Assembly: GCF_017876155.1 (NCBI RefSeq)
Contig: NZ_JAGINP010000005.1
Location: forward strand, 1-64,000
Reading direction: 5' to 3'
Source of the DNA: Azospirillum rugosum
GTDB taxonomy: Bacteria > Pseudomonadota > Alphaproteobacteria > Azospirillales > Azospirillaceae
DNA: 64,000 bases
Part shown: positions 57,774 through 64,000 of the stretch, one piece after another
How the letters are laid out: each line of letters opens with the position of its first letter
Numbering within the stretch: the stretch's first letter is position 1
Position numbers and translations under genes: made by a program
Notes under the pieces: generated by a model
The model's input: only the letters and a program-made list of their open reading frames with translations
The model's database searches: none
What the model was told of the DNA's origin: nothing

Positions 57774-58607
57774 ATGTCCGTTCAGACCTTCAACCCCACC
57801 GACCTGTCGCAGAGCGCCGCCAACTGGGCCGTCGCCCAGCGCATCGTCGGCCCCTTCGCCCCGCACGCCCAGGTGTCGCCGGACCTGACCATCGCGCTGG
57901 ACCCCGGCTACCTGCTGAACGGCACCACCCTGACCGAGGTGAAGGCGCAGGTCGTCGGTCCCTTCGCGCCGCCGACGTCGGGCTTCCGCATCGACCGGGT
58001 GGTGGTGGACCGCACGACGGGTGCGGCGAACGTGGTCGCCGGCACGGCCAACAGCCTGACCCCACCGGCCATTCCCGCCGGCAAGCTGCCGGTGGCGAGG
58101 GTGTTCCTGGACAGCACGAAGGACGTTATCGCAAACAGCGGCATCGTTGACGAACGGGCACTGTTCGATCAGACGCCGCAGACGGCCAATCAGGTCATTT
58201 GCTACGCCCACCGCAACGGTGTGAATCAGTCGCTCGGCCTGAGCGTCTGGGCTCAGGTCCAGTTCACCAACACGCTGTTCAACGTCGGCAATGCATTCGA
58301 CACGACGACCAGCCAGTTCAAGCCCAACGTTCCGGGCTATTATCAAGTGAACACGTCAATCATGTACACGACGTTGAGCGCCGGTGCCGCGTACTACGCC
58401 GACATCCAGAAGAATGGCACCGACTTCGCGGTGAACACCCTGACCAGTTCGCTCGCTGGTCAATTCATGGCGAGCATCTCCAACATCGTCTATATGAACG
58501 GCACGACCGACTACCTCACCGTGCAGGCCTACTACAACTATTCGGCCACATCTGCGATCAGTGGCAGCAGTCTGGGAACTTGGTTCTCTGCGTGCAAGGT
58601 CGGCTGA
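57774..58607 (+). CDS. phage-tail/C1q-like orphan protein
   Basis: A 277-residue protein. The N-terminal half (ALDPGYLLNGTTLTEVKAQ, FRIDRVVVDRTTGAANVV, PPAIPAGKLPVARVFL) resembles baseplate- or tail-fibre-associated proteins of prophages. The C-terminal half (SQFKPNVPGYYQVNTSIMYT, and YMNGTTDYLTVQAYYNYSAT) has the strand pattern of a C1q/TNF-like receptor-binding domain. It has no signal peptide and no phage neighbours. Codon use at the 3' end is more A/T-rich than in nearby genes. It may be a prophage remnant or a co-opted binding protein. Confidence 0.7.
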   Translation: MSVQTFNPTDLSQSAANWAVAQRIVGPFAPHAQVSPDLTIALDPGYLLNGTTLTEVKAQVVGPFAPPTSGFRIDRVVVDRTTGAANVVAGTANSLTPPAIPAGKLPVARVFLDSTKDVIANSGIVDERALFDQTPQTANQVICYAHRNGVNQSLGLSVWAQVQFTNTLFNVGNAFDTTTSQFKPNVPGYYQVNTSIMYTTLSAGAAYYADIQKNGTDFAVNTLTSSLAGQFMASISNIVYMNGTTDYLTVQAYYNYSATSAISGSSLGTWFSACKVG

Positions 58608-58618
58608 TTCACCATGGA

Positions 58619-58647
58619 GGAGCGCCCAGTTCATTCCTGGGCGCTCC
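58619..58647 (+). terminator. strong hairpin after the phage-like gene
   Basis: GGAGCGCCCAG (58619-58629) pairs perfectly with CTGGGCGCTCC (58637-58647) around a 7-nt loop. No T run follows, so a terminator role is likely but not certain. Confidence 0.6.
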
Positions 58648-58710
58648 GAACCAGACATCTGAACGATCCCCGACAGCATGTCAGGCAGGAAGGCAACGGC
58701 GACCGTCGGT

Positions 58711-59301
58711 TTACTGCTTCATCTGCGCCCGGTTGAACGCCAGTTGCTCTGGCGTTAGCTGGAAGCCGAGGAAAATTTTCCAATCCTTGGCGTTCGCGTC
58801 CTTTGGCAGGGGGATGCGCGGGGCCAGTTCCTCGCGGCTGCCGGAGCGGGCCTTGCCCGCCTCGAAGGTCACGGTCGTCTCGAACTCGGACTTGGTGGTC
58901 GGCGCTTCCTCGCCCGGCTTGGACACGGCGACGAAGTAGCGGTAGGTCGCCTCGTTGCCCTGCAGCGCCGGGCCGCGCTCCGCCACCAGATAGAGGTTCA
59001 CGTTCACCGTGACGCCGTCGTCGGCGTAGTCGCAATGGCCGCTGAAGTCGGCCAGCGCGGCGCGCGAGGTCACGTCGGTCAGGTCGCGCCCGCCGCCGTT
59101 GCGGAACTGTGTCACCTCCTGAAGGTCGCGGACGATGTTCACCTTCGGGCAGGCATAGGCCGCGGTCGAGGCCTGGGGCGCCCCGTTCAGCCCCATCCCG
59201 GAGCATCCGGCTACCGCAAGCGAGCCCAGTGTGATCAACAGGGGTGCCAGCGGGCTTTTCCGGTCGGGGGTTCCTATATTACGGTCGCGGCGGCGGTCCA
59301 T
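58711..59301 (-). CDS. hypothetical lipoprotein
   Basis: A 196-residue protein. A long arginine-rich N-terminus is followed by a hydrophobic stretch and the lipobox LAVAGC, with C33 lipidated. The rest is soluble and outer-membrane or periplasmic, with a C-terminal LTPEQLAFNRAQMKQ. I do not recognise a family. It is divergent from ispH and convergent with the phage-like gene. Confidence 0.8.
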   Translation of the reverse strand: MDRRRDRNIGTPDRKSPLAPLLITLGSLAVAGCSGMGLNGAPQASTAAYACPKVNIVRDLQEVTQFRNGGGRDLTDVTSRAALADFSGHCDYADDGVTVNVNLYLVAERGPALQGNEATYRYFVAVSKPGEEAPTTKSEFETTVTFEAGKARSGSREELAPRIPLPKDANAKDWKIFLGFQLTPEQLAFNRAQMKQ

Positions 59302-59434
59302 CGGTCTGGCCTAACGGTTGGATTGGTGCGTCTGGCGGCGACTGTAGAGAAGCGGCCGGGTCGGCACAAGGCCGCGCCAGCGTTGCGACACCCCCGTTCG
59401 GCACCCCTTATTTTCCAGACATCGGAACATCCGC

Positions 59435-60415
59435 ATGACCAAGACGCCCCTCACCATCCTGCTCGCCGCGCCGCGCGGTTTCTGCGCCGGCGTGGACCGC
59501 GCGATCCAGATCGTCGAGGTGGCCCTGGAGAGATTCGGCGCGCCGGTCTACGTCCGGCACGAGATCGTGCACAACCGCTTCGTCGTGCAGAGCCTGGAGG
59601 CCAAGGGCGCCGTCTTCGTGGACGAGCTGGACGAGGTTCCGGACGGCGTTCCGGTGGTCTTCTCCGCCCACGGCGTGCCGAAGACCGTTCCCGCCGCGGC
59701 GGAGCGGCGCGGGCTGTTCTACCTCGACGCCACCTGCCCGCTCGTCAGCAAGGTGCACCGCGAGGCGGAGCGCCACTTCGCCGAGGGGCGCCAGATCATC
59801 CTGATCGGCCACGCCGGCCACCCGGAGGTGATCGGCACCATGGGCCAGCTGCCCGACGGCGCCGTCCTGCTGGTGGAGACGGCGGAGGAGGTGGCGACGC
59901 TGGAGGTGCCGGACCCCGACAACCTCGCCTACGCCACGCAGACCACCCTGTCGGTAGACGAGACGACCGGCATCGTCGCCGCCCTCCAGGCCCGCTTCCC
60001 GACCATCGCGGGCCCGAAGAAGGAGGACATCTGCTACGCCACCACCAACCGCCAGCAGGCGGTGAAGGCCATCGCGCCGAAGGTGGAGGCGCTGCTGGTG
60101 CTGGGCGCGCCGAACTCCTCCAACTCCAAGCGGCTGGTCGAGGTGGCGAAGCAGAACGGATGCCCGAAGGCGCAGCTGGTCCAGCGCGCCGCCGACATCG
60201 ACTGGTCGCAGTATGAGGGGGTCGGCGTCCTGGGCATCACCGCCGGGGCGTCGGCGCCGGAGGTGCTGGTGGAGGAGGTCGTCGCCGCCGCGCGCGACCG
60301 CTTCGACGTGACGATCGAGGAGCTGCGCACCGCCTTCGAGGACATCACCTTCAAGCTGCCCAAGAACCTGCTGGACGGCGACGCCCCTTCCCGTCTGGCG
60401 TCCGCCGACGCATAA
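59435..60415 (+). CDS. ispH: 4-hydroxy-3-methylbut-2-enyl diphosphate reductase IspH
   Basis: The last enzyme of the non-mevalonate isoprenoid pathway, an iron-sulfur protein of 326 residues. The three cluster cysteines are in [11 protein letters not shown] (C17), [11 protein letters not shown] and [11 protein letters not shown]. Substrate-binding His and Thr residues are seen in GHAGHPEV and [11 protein letters not shown]. The ATG at 59435 lies in a 133-bp gap after the divergent lipoprotein gene. Confidence 0.97.
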   Translation: MTKTPLTILLAAPRGFCAGVDRAIQIVEVALERFGAPVYVRHEIVHNRFVVQSLEAKGAVFVDELDEVPDGVPVVFSAHGVPKTVPAAAERRGLFYLDATCPLVSKVHREAERHFAEGRQIILIGHAGHPEVIGTMGQLPDGAVLLVETAEEVATLEVPDPDNLAYATQTTLSVDETTGIVAALQARFPTIAGPKKEDICYATTNRQQAVKAIAPKVEALLVLGAPNSSNSKRLVEVAKQNGCPKAQLVQRAADIDWSQYEGVGVLGITAGASAPEVLVEEVVAAARDRFDVTIEELRTAFEDITFKLPKNLLDGDAPSRLASADA

Positions 60416-60449
60416 TTCCGAAGGAGCGGACCTCAAAGAGGACAGGCGC

Positions 60450-61007
60450 ATGGGCGCACCGGCCATACAGCGGATGACGATCGACGAGTTCCTGGACTGG
60501 GCCGACGGGCAGGACCCGGACATCCGTTACGAGCTGGTCGGCGGCCAGCCGCGCGCCATGAGCCCCTGCTCCCAAGAGCACAGCCGCCTGTCCGGGAACA
60601 TCGCGTTCGAAATCCGGCGGCGCCTGCGCCCTCCCTGCTTCGTGCTGACCGAGACCGCCATCGAACGGGACGACCGCGACGACCGCTTCTACGAGGCGGA
60701 CATCGCGGTCACCGGCTCGCCCCACCAGCCCGGACAGCGCTCCACACCGAATCCGGTGCTGGTGGTGGAGATCCTGTCGGAGAGCACGGCCAGCCATGAC
60801 CGCGGCACCAAGGTGCCGGACTACATGCAGATCCCGTCCGTTCAGGAGGTTCTGCTGGTGGACAGCCGCTCGGTGAAGGCGCAGCTGTGGCGGCGCGACG
60901 GGCGGCGCTGGATCGTCGAGGATTTCACCGGCGACGCGGCGTTGCCGCTGGCCTCCATCGGGGCGGAACTGCCGCTCCCGGCCCTTTACGAAGGCATCGC
61001 CCTGTGA
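60450..61007 (+). CDS. Uma2 family endonuclease-like protein (DUF820)
   Basis: A 185-residue protein of the Uma2/DUF820 family, a PD-(D/E)XK-fold group of mostly unknown function. Visible parts are MTIDEFLDWADG, RYELVGGQPRAMSP, FYEADIAVTG and PVLVVEILSES, the last two supplying Asp and Glu. It lies between ispH and thrB, which may once have been adjacent. Some members are mobile or accessory genes. Confidence 0.82.
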   Translation: MGAPAIQRMTIDEFLDWADGQDPDIRYELVGGQPRAMSPCSQEHSRLSGNIAFEIRRRLRPPCFVLTETAIERDDRDDRFYEADIAVTGSPHQPGQRSTPNPVLVVEILSESTASHDRGTKVPDYMQIPSVQEVLLVDSRSVKAQLWRRDGRRWIVEDFTGDAALPLASIGAELPLPALYEGIAL

Positions 61008-61060
61008 CGCGGCCCAGGAGCATTGACCGGCACACCGAATCCCGGTAAGGCGCTGGTCCC

Positions 61061-62044
61061 ATGGCCGTCTACACCGAAGTTTCCGACGAGGATCTGAACG
61101 CCTTCGTCGCCCAGTACGATCTGGGCGGCGTGCTGTCGTGCAAGGGCATCGCGGAGGGGGTGGAGAATTCCAACTTCCTCCTGGTGACCGGCAAGGGTCC
61201 CTACATCCTCACGCTGTACGAAAAGCGGACCCGGCGCGAGGATCTGCCCTTCTTCCTGGGCCTGATGGAGCATCTGGCGGACAAGGGCATCGCCTGCCCG
61301 CTGCCGGTCCAGGGCAAGGACGGGAAGGCCCTGCGGGAGCTGTGCGGGCGGCCCGCGGTGATCGTCACCTTCCTGGCCGGCATGTGGCCGCGCCGCATCA
61401 CGCCGCAGCATTGCGCGGAGCTTGGTCCGGCGCTGGCCCGCCTCCACCTCGCCGTGGCGGACTTCCGGATGGAGCGGCCGAACGCCCTGTCGCTCGGCGG
61501 CTGGAAGGAGCTGTTCGAGAAATGCGCGCCGCGCGCCGACGAGGTCGCCCGCAACCTGCGCGCCACGCTGGAGGCCGAACTGGCGGCGCTGGAGGCCCAT
61601 TGGCCGCGGGCGCTGCCGGCGGGCGTCATCCATGCCGACCTGTTCCCGGACAACGTCTTCTTCCGCGGGAACACGCTGTCGGGCGTGATCGACTTCTACT
61701 TCGCCTGCAACGATTTCCTCGTCTACGACATCGCGATCTGCCTGAACGCCTGGTGCTTCGAGATCGACGGCTCGTTCAACGCGACCAAGGCGCGGCTTCT
61801 GCTGACCAGCTACCAGAAGGTCCGCCCCCTGTCGAAGGACGAGCTGGCGGCCCTGCCCTGGCTGTGCCGCGGCAGCGCGGTGCGCTTCCTGCTGACGCGC
61901 CTCTACGACTGGCTGAACCACCCGCCGGGCGCCTTCGTGAAGCCGAAGGACCCGCTGGAATATCTGCGCAAGCTGCGCTTCCACCAGACCGTTCGGGGGC
62001 TGGGCGACTATTGCCTGGACGATGGCGGCTCCTACCAGGTCTGA
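61061..62044 (+). CDS. thrB: homoserine kinase (APH-type ThrB)
   Basis: Phosphorylates homoserine in threonine synthesis. The 327-residue protein belongs to the aminoglycoside-phosphotransferase-like ThrB branch, not the GHMP type. It shows [20 protein letters not shown], the catalytic loop [14 protein letters not shown] and the metal site GVIDFYFA. rnhA starts 4 bp after the stop. Confidence 0.94.
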   Translation: MAVYTEVSDEDLNAFVAQYDLGGVLSCKGIAEGVENSNFLLVTGKGPYILTLYEKRTRREDLPFFLGLMEHLADKGIACPLPVQGKDGKALRELCGRPAVIVTFLAGMWPRRITPQHCAELGPALARLHLAVADFRMERPNALSLGGWKELFEKCAPRADEVARNLRATLEAELAALEAHWPRALPAGVIHADLFPDNVFFRGNTLSGVIDFYFACNDFLVYDIAICLNAWCFEIDGSFNATKARLLLTSYQKVRPLSKDELAALPWLCRGSAVRFLLTRLYDWLNHPPGAFVKPKDPLEYLRKLRFHQTVRGLGDYCLDDGGSYQV

Positions 62045-62048
62045 GCCG

Positions 62049-62543
62049 ATGGCCCAAGATACAAAGACCGAGGATTCGAAGACCGAGAGCGGCCCGAAGG
62101 CGGTGGACATCTTCACCGACGGCGCCTGCAGCGGCAACCCCGGCCCGGGCGGCTGGGGCGCCATCCTGCGCTATGGCGGGGTGGAGAAGGAGTTGTACGG
62201 GGGCGATCCCGCCACCACCAACAACCGCATGGAGCTGATGGCGGCCATCCAGGCGCTGGAGGCGTTGAAGCGGCCCATGACCGTGCGGCTCTACACCGAC
62301 AGCGAGTATGTGAAAAACGGCATCACCCAGTGGATCCACGGCTGGAAGGCCCGGGGCTGGAAGACCGCCGACAAGAAGCCGGTGAAGAACGAGGATCTCT
62401 GGCGCCGCCTCGACGAGGCCAAGCAGCGGCACGCCATCGAGTTCCACTGGGTGCGCGGCCACGCCGGCCATCCGGAGAACGAGCGCGCCGACGCGCTCGC
62501 CCGCCAGGGCATCGCCGACATCCGGCAAGCCGGACGCGGCTGA
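62049..62543 (+). CDS. rnhA: ribonuclease HI
   Basis: Degrades RNA in RNA-DNA hybrids. The 164-residue protein has all four catalytic acids: [39 protein letters not shown] and [15 protein letters not shown] lysine/glutamate-rich leader of about 15 residues precedes the fold. It is coupled to thrB. Confidence 0.96.
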   Translation: MAQDTKTEDSKTESGPKAVDIFTDGACSGNPGPGGWGAILRYGGVEKELYGGDPATTNNRMELMAAIQALEALKRPMTVRLYTDSEYVKNGITQWIHGWKARGWKTADKKPVKNEDLWRRLDEAKQRHAIEFHWVRGHAGHPENERADALARQGIADIRQAGRG

Positions 62544-62559
62544 CGCAGCGTGGGCCCGT

Positions 62560-62643
62560 AGGTTGGGTGGAGGCGAAGCCGCAACCCAACACCCTCGCGA
62601 TGCCAGGCCGCGTTGGGTTGCGCTGCGCTCCACCCAACCTACG
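62560..62643. repeat. dispersed inverted repeat, GTAGGT-GGGT family
   Basis: GTAGGTTGGGTGGAGGCG near 62560 faces GCGCTCCACCCAACCTACG near 62643. It lies between convergent rnhA and the peroxiredoxin gene. Same family as 45974 and 56022. Confidence 0.85.
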
Positions 62644-62655
62644 AAGTTGCTGTCC

Positions 62656-63138
62656 TTACAGGGCGCCGAGGACGGCTTCGGCCGAGGAGACCTCGAACTG
62701 GCCCGGCTTTTCCACCGCGAGGTGGGTGACCGTGCCGTCCTTGGCGACGAGCGCGAAACGCTGGCCGCGGGTGCCAAGGCCGTAGCCCGAGCCGTCCATG
62801 GTCAGGCCCAGCGCCCCCGTGAAGGTGGCGTTGCCGTCCGGCAGCATCATCACCTTGCCGTCGGGGTTGTTCTTCTCACCCCAGGCGCGCATCACGAACG
62901 GGTCGTTGACGGCGAGGCAGACGATGGTGTCGACGCCCTTGGCCTTCAGCGCCTCGGCCTGCTGGACGAAGCCCGGCAGGTGCTTGGCGGAGCAGGTCGG
63001 GGTGAAGGCGCCCGGCACCGAGAACAGGGCAACCGTCTTGCCTTGGAAGATCGAATCGGTGGTGATGTCCTGCATGCCGTTGTCGGTCAGGTGCTTCAGG
63101 GTGACCGACGGAATGCGGTCGCCGACCTGGATGGTCAT
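62656..63138 (-). CDS. peroxiredoxin (Prx5 type)
   Basis: A 160-residue thiol peroxidase. The peroxidatic cysteine lies in FSVPGAFTPTCSAKHLPGF, the typical PxxxTxxC site of Prx5/AhpE-like enzymes. Other family parts are CLAVNDPFVMRAWG and LPDGNATFTGALGL. I chose the ATG at 63138, with which the protein begins MTIQVGDRIPS. Confidence 0.94.
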   Translation of the reverse strand: MTIQVGDRIPSVTLKHLTDNGMQDITTDSIFQGKTVALFSVPGAFTPTCSAKHLPGFVQQAEALKAKGVDTIVCLAVNDPFVMRAWGEKNNPDGKVMMLPDGNATFTGALGLTMDGSGYGLGTRGQRFALVAKDGTVTHLAVEKPGQFEVSSAEAVLGAL

Positions 63139-63200
63139 GTCTTGTGCCCTCCCATTGTTATCGGACCGCCCCGGGATCGGCGCGGTCCAGGCTTGAGCTT

Positions 63201-64000
63201 CTAGCTTCTGGCCGGGCCCCCGGCAAGGCCATCCCGGCCGCGCGCCCGGTCCAGCGCCTCCAGCACGGCGCCCTCCGTCAGCAGTTCCGGAAGAGCGATG
63301 CCCTCCGGCGCGCCGGGGCCGTAGACCATGTTGAAGGGAATGCCGTAGCGGCCATGGCTGGCCAGATAGCGCGCGATGCCGTCGTCCGGCCGCGTCCAGT
63401 CGGCGCGCATGGCGACGAGGCCGGCGTCCTCCAGCCGCCGGGCGACTTCCCCCCGGTGCAGGACGAGCTTCTTGTTGGCCTGGCAGGTGATACACCAGTC
63501 CGCGGTGACGTCCACGAAGACGAGCTTCCCGGCGGCGACGTGGTCGCGGATCGCCGATTCGGCGAAGGGCGTCCAGCGGGTCGACGCCTCGGTCACGGCG
63601 GACGGCGCAGCACCGGCCGACGGGCCGAAGGCGGCGGGGATCACGAAGGCGACAACGGCCAGCAGGCCGGCCAGCGCCGCCCCCGTCCAGCGGGTCGCGG
63701 GCGACAGGCGGCGGGCGAGCCACAGCGCGGCGACCAGCCCGCCCATCAGGACGGCGACGGCCATCGCCGCGACCTCCCCCACCTGGACCACCAGAACCGA
63801 CAGCAGCCACACCGCGGTCAGCGCGAGCGCCGCGCCCAGGACTCGCCGCAAGGCGACCATCCACCGGCCGGGCCGGGGCAGCAGACGCGCGACGCGCGGG
63901 AAGGCGGCGACCAGCAGGTAGGGCAGCGCCAGCCCGATCCCCAGCGCGGCGAAGATGGCGAACACATCCGCCGGCCCGCCGGCCAGCGCGAAGCCCACCG
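63201..64000 (-). CDS. DsbD-like thiol:disulfide interchange protein, 5' end cut off
   Basis: The gene runs off the right edge of the window, so its N-terminal part is missing. What is present starts in membrane helices (ALGIGLALPYLLVAAF, LGAALALTAVWLLSVLVV, AALAGLLAVVAFVIPAAFG). It ends in a periplasmic thioredoxin-like domain with VTADWCITCQANKK, the CxxC that passes electrons to periplasmic partners, and RYGIPFNMVYGPG. Probably the membrane and gamma domains of DsbD or a ScsB-like protein. Confidence 0.88.
   Translation of the reverse strand, partial: VGFALAGGPADVFAIFAALGIGLALPYLLVAAFPRVARLLPRPGRWMVALRRVLGAALALTAVWLLSVLVVQVGEVAAMAVAVLMGGLVAALWLARRLSPATRWTGAALAGLLAVVAFVIPAAFGPSAGAAPSAVTEASTRWTPFAESAIRDHVAAGKLVFVDVTADWCITCQANKKLVLHRGEVARRLEDAGLVAMRADWTRPDDGIARYLASHGRYGIPFNMVYGPGAPEGIALPELLTEGAVLEALDRARGRDGLAGGPARS

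Noticed and set aside
57774..58607. Prophage
   Set aside because: A single tail-like gene without integrase, capsid, portal or lysis genes cannot support a prophage call.

Overview
This is a GC-rich chromosomal window from an alphaproteobacterium. Gene content and order fit the Rhodospirillales, and Azospirillum is my best guess (inference, no search was run). The main clues are the block yebC-ruvC-ruvA-ruvB-ybgC-tolQRAB-pal-cpoB-tilS-ftsH, the order zapA - 6S RNA - 5-formyl-THF cyclo-ligase, the split glycine decarboxylase operon gcvT-gcvH-gcvPA-gcvPB, and class I fba followed by thiE. Most of the window is housekeeping. The accessory layer is thin: one toxin-antitoxin pair, one orphan HicB, one Uma2 nuclease, one DUF559 nuclease, one phage-tail-like orphan and many dispersed palindromic repeats.

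Layout. 1-735 is gene-poor. At 736-1142 a two-hairpin guanidine-II (mini-ykkC) riboswitch precedes a SugE/Gdx guanidinium exporter. 1.1-5.3 kb, mostly minus strand: SDR, OsmC, DUF2948, murA, dcd. 5.4-6.9 kb: GNAT and a DMT exporter. 7.0-16.0 kb is a surface-polysaccharide cluster: asnB with a coupled 49-residue basic protein, then UDP-sugar epimerase, glycosyltransferase, polyprenyl-phosphate sugar transferase, a second epimerase and a WbpM/CapD-type dehydratase. tRNA-Thr(GGT) and a hybrid histidine kinase follow. 18.5-32.3 kb (minus) is the ftsH-tilS-cpoB-[ccdAB]-pal-tolBARQ-ybgC-ruvBA-[DUF559]-ruvC-yebC block, covering envelope constriction and recombination. A CcdAB pair and a DUF559 nuclease have been inserted into it.

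32.5-34.8 kb: YmdB-like phosphoesterase, folate cyclo-ligase, 6S RNA, zapA, DUF4164. 35.0-38.2 kb: transketolase and GAPDH. 38.3-42.5 kb: glycosyltransferase, HicB, two unknowns, fructose-bisphosphate aldolase, thiE. 42.5-47.9 kb: TSUP transporter, Na/Ca exchanger, FadL-like porin, and divergent epmA/efp. 48-52.6 kb: suhB, then an OmpA-like protein, a MotA/ExbB-like protein and a MotB-like protein that together look like an ion-driven, peptidoglycan-anchored stator. 52.7-57.5 kb: glycine cleavage operon behind a tandem glycine riboswitch. 57.8-59.3 kb: phage-tail/C1q-like orphan and a lipoprotein. 59.4-64 kb: ispH, Uma2, thrB, rnhA, peroxiredoxin and a truncated dsbD-like gene.

Most notable observations: (1) ruvC has no stop codon. 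It reads in frame through a translated dispersed repeat into a DUF559 nuclease domain that is start/stop-coupled to ruvA. Inside that junction lies a 175-bp stretch made only of G and C homopolymer runs, flanked by a 30-bp direct repeat exactly 201 bp apart. (2) A well-formed guanidine-II riboswitch with a visible anti-Shine-Dalgarno switch. (3) ccdAB, with its own promoter and operator, sits between pal and cpoB. (4) The three-gene stator-like module recalls ZorA/ZorB but has no effector genes beside it.
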